A stretch of DNA of 64,000 nucleotides from Pogona vitticeps (lineage: Eukaryota; Chordata; Lepidosauria; Squamata; Agamidae): the NCBI RefSeq assembly GCF_051106095.1, contig NC_135785.1, forward strand, positions 93,041,001-93,105,000, written 5' to 3'. The position numbers and the translations under genes are program-made. Of this stretch, positions 25,801 through 49,790 are shown one piece after another. Numbering within the stretch: the first letter of the stretch is position 1; the number at the start of each line of letters is the position of its first letter. The notes beneath the pieces were generated by a model. That model was not told the DNA's origin, searched no databases, and saw only the letters and a program-made list of their open reading frames with translations.

Positions 25801-26095
25801 CACTAAGAGTTGTCTGCCTGGAAGCATCCTATGCAAACATTTGTTTTGGCTAATATTCCAGAAAGTTTAAAAAAACATGTACCCAAGTCAAGTAATGTGT
25901 CTAGATGATTTTAAAAATAATCTTTGTGTCTCCATTTCAGGATCACTTACCTTTTTAATTTCAATGGGAACAAATGATGGAGTGGGTCAGATCAATGGAT
26001 TCTATGTGGGACACTGCTTAGTGACCGCTGTCAAAAGCAAAAATCTTTTTGTCTCACAAAGCTGGAAGAAGATGAATCAGTGTATGCCACCTTAG
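13537..26095 (+). CDS. AIFM2: AIFM2 / FSP1, ferroptosis suppressor NAD(P)H:quinone oxidoreductase (whole gene, 8 coding exons)
   Basis: Eight coding exons total 1122 bases, giving 373 residues plus stop, the same length as human AIFM2. The enzyme is an FAD-dependent class of NAD(P)H oxidoreductase that reduces coenzyme Q and vitamin K at membranes and so blocks lipid peroxidation and ferroptosis. Visible motifs are Gly2 in MGSKLS (N-myristoylation site for membrane targeting), the FAD-binding GGGFGG at residues 17-22, the NAD(P)-binding GGGSAG at 148-153, Glu155 (equivalent of human Glu156) and the FAD-contacting GDCAD at 283-287. The start is chosen because only this Met gives the Gly2 myristoylation signal and aligns with the human start. 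All exon borders are GT/AG and phases agree. The gene faces MACROH2A2 tail to tail, as in human. No damage is seen. Confidence 0.97.
14103..15760. other. AIFM2 intron 1 interior, no element recognised
   Basis: Intron 1 (13712-15801) contains AT-rich unique-looking sequence. The short open frames on both strands show no conserved residues and no splice context. No transposon end or tRNA-like box was found. Confidence 0.5.
15802..15917 (+). CDS. AIFM2: AIFM2 coding exon 2 (residues 59-97)
   Basis: It encodes '[20 protein letters not shown]' and what follows, matching human '[20 protein letters not shown]'. Acceptor is 'attttgcag', donor 'gaa|gtgagt', ending in phase 0. Confidence 0.95.
16010..16129 (+). 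CDS. AIFM2: AIFM2 coding exon 3 (residues 98-137)
   Basis: It encodes '[20 protein letters not shown]' and '[12 protein letters not shown]'. The ATGS motif is the usual one closing the first FAD subdomain of pyridine-nucleotide oxidoreductases. Acceptor is 'cattccag'; donor 'gag|gtgata' is rather weak. Confidence 0.95.
16221..16555 (+). mobile_element. tRNA-derived SINE in AIFM2 intron 3
   Basis: The head has a box-A-like 'gctgcgggttaaaccgcag' and a box B 'agatcgaatcc'. The body reads 'cctgccaacctagcagttcg', 'tagataaataggtaccacc', and the tail 'gtcggacacgactggact', 'aacctttacct'. A 14-bp direct repeat 'ctagRctgaataag' (16207-16220 and 16556-16569, one mismatch) brackets it. It is sense to AIFM2 and essentially full length. 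A second, inverted copy lies at 30005-30335. Confidence 0.85.
17085..17177 (+). CDS. AIFM2: AIFM2 coding exon 4 (residues 138-168)
   Basis: It carries the second Rossmann motif GGGSAG (148-153), which binds the NAD(P)H dinucleotide, followed by 'VEMAAEVKT' containing Glu155, the counterpart of a human residue needed for activity. It is 93 bases long, phase 0 at both ends. Confidence 0.96.
17705..18535 (+). mobile_element. Non-LTR retrotransposon 3' fragment (reverse transcriptase C-terminus)
   Basis: The translation has '[20 protein letters not shown]', '[18 protein letters not shown]', then '[20 protein letters not shown]', '[13 protein letters not shown]' and '[16 protein letters not shown]', the thumb and C-terminal region of a LINE polymerase. 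It ends with a zinc-finger pattern CxxCxxxCHSxxGLxSHxRxC, typical of this LINE group, and a short TCTAA-repeat tail at 18519-18530. Several frame changes and at least one stop make it a dead, 5'-truncated copy. It is sense to AIFM2. I do not assign the clade. Confidence 0.85.
19137..19800. mobile_element. Tigger-like (Tc1/mariner superfamily) fold-back element in AIFM2 intron 4
   Basis: It begins CAGTGGTGCCTCGCATAACG and ends with the reverse complement, flanked by the TA dinucleotide (19135-19136, 19801-19802) expected of Tc1/mariner insertion. The inverted arms extend far inward: 19290-19440 is largely complementary to 19500-19650, so most of the 664 bp folds on itself. No transposase remains. 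Related copies are at 20971, 26774, 38530, 39318 and 39563. Confidence 0.85.
19801..19925. repeat. TA/CA microsatellite
   Basis: Alternating TATACA, (CA)n and (TA)n runs lie between two transposons in AIFM2 intron 4. The open frames seen through it on both strands are repeat translations. Confidence 0.95.
19943..20227. mobile_element. hAT-like nonautonomous element, left member of a tandem pair
   Basis: It starts CAGTGGTCCTCAACC and ends 'ggttggggacccatg', an imperfect inverted repeat. The flanking 8-mers 'atctagac' (19935-19942) and 'ctctaggc' (20228-20235) are related, fitting a decayed hAT target-site duplication. The interior is GC- and CpG-rich with no transposase. Confidence 0.55.
20236..20521. 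mobile_element. hAT-like nonautonomous element, right member of a tandem pair
   Basis: It starts CAGGGGTCGTCAACCCC and ends 'aaaaaagttgggaactgctg'. The 8-bp flanks 'ctctaggc' (20228-20235) and 'ctctagac' (20522-20529) differ by one base. The left end is the same as the hAT-like element at 22248-23116, so the two belong to one family. Confidence 0.65.
20971..21360. mobile_element. Tigger-like MITE (390 bp) in AIFM2 intron 4
   Basis: The ends CAGTGGTGCCCCGCAGTACG and 'catgcggtgcaccactg' are inverted, and TA flanks both sides (20969-20970, 21361-21362). Length and interior closely match the copy at 39563-39949. Noncoding. Confidence 0.85.
21583..21691 (+). CDS. AIFM2: AIFM2 coding exon 5 (residues 169-204)
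   Basis: It encodes '[20 protein letters not shown]' and '[17 protein letters not shown]', matching human 'VTLIHSQVALADKELLPSVR'. Acceptor is 'gtccccag', donor 'g|gtaggt', phase 1. Confidence 0.95.
22248..23116. mobile_element. hAT-superfamily nonautonomous element (869 bp) in AIFM2 intron 5
   Basis: The ends CAGGGGTCATCAA and TTGAAGACCACTG are imperfect inverted repeats, and a perfect 8-bp target-site duplication 'gtttagag' lies at 22240-22247 and 23117-23124. The interior is strongly GC- and CpG-rich, so every frame is accidentally open, but none has transposase or other domain features. The intact duplication suggests a comparatively recent insertion. Confidence 0.85.
23865..24017 (+). 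CDS. AIFM2: AIFM2 coding exon 6 (residues 205-255)
   Basis: It encodes '[20 protein letters not shown]', '[20 protein letters not shown]'. The CTGIK motif (human ILCTGIKIN) closes the NAD(P)-binding subdomain. Acceptor is 'tgtgacag', donor 'a|gtaagt', phase 1. Confidence 0.95.
24124..25020. mobile_element. hAT-like nonautonomous element in AIFM2 intron 6
   Basis: The ends 'cacaatttctcaacttggg' and 'aagttgggaaacactg' are imperfect inverted repeats. The flanks 'cttaagag' (24116-24123) and 'ctttggag' (25021-25028) match at 6 of 8 positions. About 900 bp, no transposase seen, older than the element in intron 5. Confidence 0.55.
25154..25354 (+). CDS. AIFM2: AIFM2 coding exon 7 (residues 256-322)
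   Basis: It encodes '[20 protein letters not shown]' and '[20 protein letters not shown]'. The IYAIGDCAD segment is the FAD ribityl-binding motif of this oxidoreductase fold; Asp284 corresponds to human Asp285. Acceptor is 'attttag'; the donor, 'g|gtcaga', is the weakest in the gene. Confidence 0.95.
25941..26095 (+). CDS. AIFM2: AIFM2 coding exon 8 (residues 323-373, stop)
   Basis: It encodes '[20 protein letters not shown]', 'YVGHCLV' and ends 'NQCMPP' stop; human ends 'RQSPP'. This C-terminal part forms the interface domain. One extra residue here offsets one fewer at the N-terminus, so total length equals human. Confidence 0.96.
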
Positions 26096-26212
26096 GCAGA
26101 AAAGAGGGGAGCTGGCAAGAAAAGATCCAGGTATGTCATCACCAGTGCTAATTAAGAATATATCTCCAATGAATTAGTATAGTTCTCTGAAGGATCAAAG
26201 TTGATTATTTTT

Positions 26213-26223
26213 AATAAAATAAA
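26213..26223 (+). terminator. AIFM2: AIFM2 candidate polyadenylation signals
   Basis: Two overlapping AATAAA hexamers (26213-26218 and 26218-26223) lie about 120 bases after the stop and are followed by T/GT-rich sequence ('ttttgtactgtatgttcag'). Longer 3' ends further down are possible. Confidence 0.6.
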
Positions 26224-29200
26224 TATAAATTTTGTACTGTATGTTCAGTAGATTTTGGTGGAAGATATATTTTCATATAGCACCTTCAGTCTTTCTACTG
26301 TCTAGTCCACAAGGCAATATAGATTTTGTAAAACTTGGTATTGTTGAATTAAAAAAGAGAGCAACCTATGTAGCCTGTGGAAATGATGTTCAGTCATCAT
26401 GTGCATGACATTGTGTTCCTTTCTATGGTCATGGCCATTCGTTTTCTTTATTGTTTTGCATTATATGCTGGCTTTATACTGTATAGCTTCCATGGCGATG
26501 ATTGTTTCCATGTTATTTTCTCTATAGAAAAGACTGGTGGAAATTGTACTTTCTTTTTGCCAGTTTTTAAATTACTTCTATTATTCATTAATGCTGTAGT
26601 TCTGCCTCTCAAACCTGCTATCTTCTGAAAGTCTAAAGTTCCTTGTGCCTTTTACCAAAGTGGACAATGTTGAAATTACAGGAGGGAAACTGTGCCTTCC
26701 ACAGCAGGATTAGTTGCTAGTCAAACACAATCTGAAGTATTTTTGGAGAAAAACTTCAAGTAATATGCAAATACAGTGGTGCCTCACACAACGATGTTAA
26801 TTGGTTCCAAAAAATTCATCGCTGTGTGAAACATCGTTCTGTGAAACACCATTTCCCATAGAGATGCATTGAAAACCGGTTAATCCGTTCCAATTGGAAC
26901 GGATTGCCATCGTTCAGTGAAAATCCCCATAGGAAACATCGTTGAGTGAAACAATGTTTCCTATATTGGAATGTATTGAAGCCGACTCAATACATTTCAA
27001 TGGCATTCCGATGTCTCTTTTCCCTCATTTAAAAGTGCCTTAAACTGTTTGAAACCTGTTTTAAATGCTTGGCATCGATAGTCCAGCTTGTGAAAGGCAT
27101 GCAAACTTAATTTGGTGTTGTTCTGAGTCTTCGTTCATTTTTGCTGATTTTTTTATTTTTCCTCATTGAAATGTATTGGACGGTCCGTCTCACTAGCAAC
27201 CACATTCAATATAGAGTGTCTTGCTAATGGTGTGGGAGAGTAAAAGAATCACTGGCTTTGGAAGCATGAACATCTACAAACTATTAATTTGCAGTACATC
27301 TTCAACATTTTGCTTTTAATCATTTTTCACTCTTCAGACCCTACTTCTTCAAATGATTACCGTAGAACATGGCACTAGGACATGGTAGGACATAGTGAGC
27401 AAAATGTGGCCTGTTGGCTGCATATAGTGCCCTGAGCTCCCATAGGCCCCAAGTCAATTTTTTAACAAAATTAATACAAAAATTAAATTTCTGGAAGTTG
27501 CTACTTTTGTGTAACACAAACTGGGAGATTTTCCTAAATCCCTCCCAACAAAATATGGAAGTTGTCATTGAAGTACTTCTGGTTTTGATTTTAATTTTTA
27601 AAACATTTTTGATATCTTTGGCCCTAGTGCAATTCACCATGGATACTAACCCTCGGTACTGAAAAACTGCCCACTTCCACTATAAAATATGTGTAAGCCA
27701 AGGGTACTCAAGTACATCAAGATGGACCAGTAATTATGAGGTTCATTAGCTTAATAAAATAAGAAACAGGCTGGAGTTTACAAGAACTGAGCAGAGATGT
27801 TAAGATATTGGATGGCACAAGTCAGCAACAAATTTAAGATGGTAGGAAGGTACAAACTGAGTGGTTCTTTTCTACTTCTGGGTCAATAAAGGAACACAAG
27901 AACCCCAGTGTATTGTTCTGGCAATAAAGTAGGACTTTGCAAAGGTGGTTGGTTGTATCTCGTCTGTCATAAAACAGCTGTTATGATATTCCAAGAATAA
28001 AACTTAAAATTCTCTGTTCAGTTATAATCATATAAACTCTCTTTTCATGTATGAGAGCAGGATTGAAACAATTTCTGGACAAGAGATACATTTATGAATT
28101 TACCAAAATGGCTATCCCCTCGCCTTACAAACTACTCTTTGTTGGGATTCTTGCATTGAATGCTAGGTTAGGCACACTTTACTTTCCGCAAGGCTTTTCT
28201 TGTATTGAGCAAAAATGCATACTTAAGGTCAGTCATAGCATATATGTGAAGCAGTGCTATCTCTTTGTAAATTAAATGTGTCCATAGGCCATACATATTT
28301 TAGTTTAAAAAGTAAGTAAGGAAAAGAAGACCATCTGTGGCTTTTCCAAAAAAGTTGACTCAGAAGCTACAGGACTGAAAAAAGTTGAATAAAAATGTAC
28401 ATGTAGACTCTGTGTAGGGAACTGAATTTTACTTTAAAACAAACTGCAGAATACACTAGAACTATCCAAAGTATGTGCTTAAAGCTCTCCACTTGAAACC
28501 AACCTTTAAAAACCAAAAACAAATCCTGGGTTATATATACTGTGTAAAAAACCAATAAAAGCTACCATGCTCTGGGGTTTCAGTGCATGTTACTCCCTCT
28601 GTTGCCGCTTTTTCAACTTAATGACCAGAACAGCTAGTGTCTTGCATCAGTGGTTTTAGTGTTGCTAAACTACAGTAAAGATAGTTCTGCAGATCCATGT
28701 GTCCCAGTAACAAGCAACAGTAGCTTGACAGAACTTGAGCAAAAGCATATTGTTGTTCAAAGTGACTTATCTCTACCTTTAAATTTGAACCTGAGATGTT
28801 TTTCTTGATTTAGGAAAAAAAGCATGACTAGAAAAGCTTAAGTTTAAAGTTTTAAAAAAGCATGACGCCATTTTTTATAAAAACAAATAAGATGAAATAT
28901 TCTCAGCAATTACAGACCATTCTGGGATAAAACAGTAAAGCACCAAGTGAGTTTTCTTTGAAATTACTTTCTCCAACATGGAACAAAGACACAACATAAG
29001 GTTTCCTAACCACTAGTGGGAAAATAAAGGGAAGCAAACAATTCATTTTCTCCCCAGTCATTCCTTGTGTTGAATTGTTTGCTACTCTAAAATGAGATTA
29101 ATATTAAGAAGGTCTAAACTAAAATAACTTGAGACATATTAAAATGTAGAGAGGTGGCAACATAACTTCTTAGGGGTGATACAAAATGGTAGAGGGTATC

Positions 29201-29401
29201 TAAAGCATGGTATAATTGCAGATCAAACTCTCCCAAACGATTTCCCTCTTTTCCAATAACAAAAGCCCTCCACCCGTGACAAAACTTCAAATCTACTCAC
29301 ATACTCCGTTCTCACAATATTTTAAAAATAAAACCCAATTCTAATTCTCATTCCTACTCATATTCATGTTGAAAAATAAAATTTCATTTTGGCTTCTGTT
29401 G
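26224..29401. other. Convergent intergenic gap and MACROH2A2 3' untranslated region
   Basis: It contains a one-ended Tigger-like copy and otherwise AT-rich sequence with short open frames only. The part just left of 29402 must be 3' untranslated sequence of MACROH2A2, but I could not place a clear AATAAA on that strand between 28000 and 29400. Confidence 0.6.
26774..27185. mobile_element. Tigger-like element, one end retained
   Basis: It starts CAGTGGTGCCTCACACAACG after TA (26772-26773) and follows the 19137 copy ('aaccggttaatccgttccaa', 'gaatgtattgaagccgactc'). The mirror-image right half is missing, so the right edge is approximate. Confidence 0.75.
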
Positions 29402-44365
<14,964 letters not shown>

Positions 44366-44929
44366 CTTGTTGCTCTGTGTTCTTCAGTCTGCTGGTAGAT
44401 TATCCTTATTTGCTTGCCCTGATACAAAAACTACAAAGGGTGAAGACAGAGATTGTTGTAACAGGAACTTTGGTTTCAATATATGTTAAGGATTAACAAA
44501 ACACAAATGATCTAATTTACACTGGTAATGGTGCCTGGGGTGTGCTTTTCTTGATTGAGAGGGTTCAAATCATTATAACTTTCCTCCTACAAAACTCCCA
44601 AACCCCTCCACACAGATCAATATTCTAGCCTAGTTTTCTCTTTGAGGAGCAAACTAGTTCTCTACATGTAGGAAATTGTTCCCCTTGTAGTCATGCTCTC
44701 CAGTCTTCACCCACTAACAGCACTGCTCAAATTTAAGTGCAAATTAGGTTTAACAATTAAATATGCAGAGAACAAACCTGATGGTCCAGATTATGTGGTC
44801 ACTCTGATTCCTCCCCTGGCACTTGATATGTAAAATAACATTTAAAAAAAACTTAAAATACTTATATCTGCCTTTCTGCTTGACAAAAGGAAGCTTCCCA
44901 AGTGTGGTTGGTACATTTAGGAGAAAAAC

Positions 44930-45017
44930 GACGTACAGACATGAGATATTTGATGGCACTCAATGAGAAGATGACCGCCTAGAGTAGTCCACCACGACTA
45001 GATAGGCGGGATATAAA

Positions 45018-45065
<48 letters not shown>
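44930..45065 (+). mobile_element. Retroposon 3' end with (AAAT)n tail
   Basis: The segment 'gatgaccgcctagagtagtc', 'cgactagataggcgggatat' and a tail of about 13 AAAT units. Same end as the inverted copy at 32393-32535. It lies in the 5' intron of MACROH2A2. Confidence 0.65.
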
Positions 45066-45066
<1 letters not shown>

Positions 45067-45379
45067 AATTTTAAAAGTGCGTCAATTTAACTGAGTCAAT
45101 GTAATAACTCAAGATATCCAACACCAGGACCTTTGAGGGAAGCGACCCTACTCGCCTCCAGCCACGCACAACCGGGTATTTAACTGCATCGCTGGTACTG
45201 CGCATGTTTTGTAAGCCACTCTCCTCCTCACATGATTCTGGCTTGGAAGAAGAAGTTGGTCTTTCTAACCTTCACATAAAGCCTATCCTTGAGTTTTTGT
45301 TTAAGCAATAATTCTTCATATGTGCGTGCGTGCTTTTGGCGGCTGAATTTAAATAAAATATTTAAATAAATTATTTATG

Positions 45380-46900
45380 GTTTATTTAAATCCAACCGCC
45401 CAAGCATTAAAGTGGTTTGCTTGCGCGCCAGCGCACGAGACAGGAAGGACGGCCACCAGACATAAAGCAAAAGGGGAGCAAATCCGCCTCTTCTCCTCGG
45501 CGGTTTTTTCGAGGGGGGGCAAAGGGGGGCGGCTCGCGCCCACAGGTCGGACCGTTGAAAAGCGCGCGCCAGTATCTTCAGAACGGGGTGGGGGAGGCAC
45601 TCGAGCCCCGGGGCGTGCCCGGTTAGGTATGAAGGGAAAGCAGCCGCTGGTCCGCGAGCCAGTGACGCGCGCAGCGCACTGTGGGAAATGAGTCTCGCCT
45701 CTTTCCCGCGCAATTCCCATTCTTCTCCTTCACTTTTTTTTTAAAAAAAACCTGTGGGTGGGGGAGGGGGGTTGCCCTTTCAGCGCCTCTGGCACGTCCT
45801 CCCTATTCACACTCCCACTCGTCACATAGAAGATGATGAAGGGAGTGTGGTGGCGACTGTCAGCCGTTAACCGGCGCTCACTGAAAGAGCGCCCCGGAAA
45901 GGGAAGCGCTAGGGAAGTGACCTTTGTTCACCTCACCCCCCCTTGGGAGAGGAGCTCGGTGGGGAGGGCTCACACCCCCGAGAGAGAAAGAGAAAGAGAG
46001 AGAAAAAGAAAAGGCGCGGCGAGCGGCAGCAGCAACAGCAGCCCATTTTTAGCAGCATCTCTTTTGGCCTCGCGAGGTCCTACGACGAAGGACGCGCACA
46101 TAAACACACACACACACACAAAAGCTTTTCTTCACCTAGGCGGGCTGAGGCGCCCCTCGCATCCCCCTCCCGCCTTAAACAGCCGCCTCTTTCCCCGCCG
46201 TGCCGCCCTTTCTCTTGTCTGCTTTCGCACCCCCACGCCCACCCACCCCATTCCCCTTCAGCGCCCAACTCCACTTTCCGCTGAAGGATGGCGCCGTTTT
46301 CCCTCAAGCCATGGCCCTCAGGGAAAACGGGGTAGCGGCCGAGGCTGGTTTAGGGGGGCCGCTCCCCTTTCTTGCGGTCCGCCTCCGCCACTTTGGGGGG
46401 GAGGGGGTTGGCGAAAGGCCGTCTCCTCCTCCGCTGAAGGCGTACCAGCCGGTTGTCTGCTTGGGGGGGCTTTAACCGAGCTGCCTCCCACCTACCCCCA
46501 CCACCCCGCTCCCGGTCACCTGCCCGGGTGCCGCCGCCGCCGTCTCCACCTCCGCTGGAGTGCCGCAGTGGCTGTGTCGCGCTCCCTCCTTCCTTTTCGT
46601 CGCTTGAATTGTATGGTTTCAATGGCGGCAGCTCTGGAGGCCGGTGGTAGGGAGCGGGGGGGGGGTTTCTTCTCCACATACCACCTCTAGGAGGAGTCAC
46701 GGCAGCACGGTCCTCCGAGCGCCCCCGCCGCCAGCCCTGGCATAGATAGGCTCTCCTTGCGCTTCTCTGGGAAGGAGAGAGGCCAGGTTGCAGAGAAATA
46801 AGCAAAAGATGCTAGCAGCGAAGCAGCGGGCTTTGTCTGGCCTACGCGCCTGAAGCGGCTGTTGGGACAGTTTGCATTACAACCATCGCCCCACAGAGAT
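45380..46900 (-). promoter_or_regulatory. MACROH2A2: CpG island, likely MACROH2A2 promoter and noncoding first exon
   Basis: About 1.5 kb of GC-rich, CpG-dense sequence, sharply different from both flanks, lies 1-2.5 kb upstream of the MACROH2A2 start codon. Several donor-like sites on the - strand could end the noncoding first exon, for example 'gggcag|gtgacc' near 46518 and 'cctag|gtgaag' near 46137, but I cannot choose between them. No TATA box stands out. Confidence 0.65.
46105..46119. repeat. Short CA run in the CpG island
   Basis: A run of about eight CA units interrupting the GC-rich island. Confidence 0.8.
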
Positions 46901-48225
46901 CTCCCTCTCCTACCTCCTTGTCTTAGTACGGGGTACTCCTGAATAGTTGGAACATTCTTTTGTTGAGCAGCGATGCAACAGCCTTTTTTTTAAAGAGTTG
47001 TGTTTTATTTTATAATCAAAAGATCTCAGCCACATAGAGCGCCTCAATAAAAAAGAGGTGGGGTAGGACGTTTGTGGAATATTAGCGGTGAAGGAGTTGG
47101 ATCTATCGCCAGCATGCTGTACACTTCACAGGTCGCTTGATGTGTCTGTGTGATACATTAAACTAAGATATGATACATTAAATTCAAGAAGGCATCATTT
47201 AGTCACTTAACATATTGTCAAAAGTTCTTTCTTTTTTTGTGTCACGCAAAATAGCCTAGTTTATGTGCTAATACATATTAAGTACTACTTGGCCTATATA
47301 TCACTGCTCCAAATAGTGTTAATAGCTGCTTAATCCACAATTATATATCATCACTCTCCTATCCCAGGGCAATTGTGTGTTGGGCTAAGTGGTTCTGGGT
47401 GGCATGTTTTTGTTTTGTTTCTGATTGTATGCTGTGGTGGTATTTTCTGAAAATTTTCGAACAGATTAGTTGCTGTAGTAATTGAACATACATTTTTTTG
47501 TATGCCAAGATAGTGTTACTTTGGTGAAATAAGCAATCTAGTGTCATGAATAGCCAGACAAAACTAAACAAAAAAAAAAAACTAACAAAAGAATGTGACA
47601 GCACCTTAAATACTAATTTTTGTGTGCCAATGTAGACTGTCATGGAACAAATGGTTATAATAGTTCCATTATTCCAATACAAAACTTATTTGAAAGACAG
47701 CTACTAAATGCATAACTTTCTTTATTGCACAATTTTAAATTATGGATGTATATGAAATACAGGTAAAATTAAAAACAAAATGTTAAGATAATTAGACTGT
47801 TTTTGACTAGAAACAGGCAACGTGTATAGTGTTATCTCAACTATTTGGTAGCTCTTTCGTACACATGGGTCATAAATTGCTGCATTGATTAATTTCTCCA
47901 CTGGCACAGAAAATTTGTCAACAATTGGGGGCTATGACATGATGAAGAAAGTAGCGAAGCTGTTACAAAAGGGGTAGTACCTTATGCATGGTCATAAATT
48001 ATGCAATTCATCTAACAGTGGCAGGTGGCAGAGAGGCTATAACCCAGATCTAACTTTTGTTAGTGAGCCTATACTCAACAGTGTATTAAGAGCATAGGTG
48101 CTCCAATCCCAACACTCAGCACAGACCCATTCTGTGTCAGATCTAATCATCCACCCATCCTCAATCTATACCATTCCGTAAGAGGTGTAATTTCAAAAAA
48201 GCGAACTGGGAAAAGTTTAAAACAG
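46901..48225. other. Intergenic AT-rich DNA, nothing recognised
   Basis: No element ends, RNA genes or coding-like frames were seen to the right of the CpG island. Confidence 0.5.
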
Positions 48226-48229
48226 TGCT

Positions 48230-49790
48230 AGATGCAGCTGTGCTTTAGATTGTCCCCCAACCAGAGAACTATTACCAGTTTGGAATGTTCTTGTACCTCC
48301 ATTCCAAGAGGATGCCAGACTAACTACCTCTCAAGTCTCACTCCGGAAACATGCCCAATACTTTGTATTTCACATTTTGAAGAAAATCCCTTTAATAAAC
48401 ATAAAGTAAAAACTGGGAGAAATTTGATCTTGATTCTTTTAGAACGTAAAAGAATTCGCTTGGTAGTAAGTTGGTATGGTATGTTATGCTGTGCCAGAGC
48501 TTGACATGTCAAGAAGCAGTCAGAAAGCTTGGAGACTACTGGAAAGACTGAACAATGATCCAAAGAAAAGGGCATTGTATGCACACCAACTGCTTTTGGC
48601 AAACCAATGCATAATAAAAATAAAACATCAAATAGATATTCAGAGTGAATTCAAGGAACTTTCTGTTGCCCAGAGGAAGCCATAAGATGTATGGTAAAGC
48701 AACAGGACTTGGTAATATCCAAACTGAGAAGTTAAACAACAAACAAATAAATGTCTTCTTCAGCTCTTTAGTAACTGGATGAGCAAACAAATCTCAAAAT
48801 TATGGCAGAAGATAAAAGTAATCGCTATACTGAAACCAGGCAAAGAGCCATTAGCTACAGACCAATCTCCCTACTATGTCACTTATACAAAGTGTTTGAA
48901 TGGATGATATTAAAGTGTCTAGCTCCCCCCAAACTGAACCTCTTCTAATTCTAAAACAGGCAGGCTTTAGAACTGGCAAGAGCTCTAAAGCTGAAATCTT
49001 AACTCTAACCCAACATATAGTAGATGGTTTTGAAACACGTAAAATAATTGGAGCAGCATTTGTTGGACCTTACAGTTGCATATGATATTGTCCATCACTC
49101 ATTGGTATGCAAAAAGCTCTATCTCCTTACTAAAGATCATGGACTAACAGAAATGGTTGCTGTCTTCAGAACTGATGATTCTTTGATGAATTTCAAGGGA
49201 GTCACAGTTGCTGGAATAATCAAATGAATGGTCTTCCACAGGATAGCATCCTGGCATCATTATTTTTTAACATGTATACATATTACAGAACAAAGAACCA
49301 GAGAGAAAATTCTGAGTTAGCTGGGAAGGCAAGATTTTGGAACAGTGCCATACCTAAAGTATCTGGGCTTCACTTTAGATTGAACCCTGAAGTACAAAAA
49401 AACATTGTCTAAACACCAAAGTTGCCACCAGAAATAACTTAGGAAACTGGCTGGGTCAGACTTGGGTACGTGCCTACAAACAGTAAGAACAGCAGCATTG
49501 TGCCTTTGCTACTCCACAGTGGCCGAGCCTGGTAATAAGGCAACAGGGAGCTTCAAGAGTGGAGAGCAGGGACACGTGAAGGTGAGCTGTCACGAAAATG
49601 TTTCCAGCATCCAGTTTGTCAGCCAACCTTTGGCCAAGATACCTACAGTCCCAAATGCAACATCATACTCCCAAGCTGCACAGAGACTGTACTTGTGGAA
49701 TCATGAAGGTTATAATACGGCAAGAAAATTGGGGGCACTGAGAGATATATCAGTCTCATAGATCTTGATCTCACAGATTCATGGTCCAAA
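48230..49790 (+). mobile_element. Decayed non-LTR retrotransposon (reverse transcriptase region)
   Basis: Translated pieces include 'SQKAWRLLERLNNDPKKRAL' (pre-RT region), 'YRPISLLCHLYKVFEWMI' (RT motif 1/2), 'QAGFRTGKSSKAEILTLTQH', 'DGFETRKIIGAAFV' and 'AYDIVHH' (catalytic aspartate block), then 'MNGLPQDSILASLFFNMYTY' (RT motif with the usual GLPQGS changed to GLPQDS). Many stops and frame changes make it an old, dead LINE. Clade not assigned; it differs from both BovB and the LINE at 17705. Confidence 0.8.

Noticed and set aside
45833-46690. 285-codon + strand open frame
   Set aside because: It coincides with the MACROH2A2 CpG island. The product is low-complexity Pro/Arg/Ser-rich and overlapping frames on both strands are equally open.
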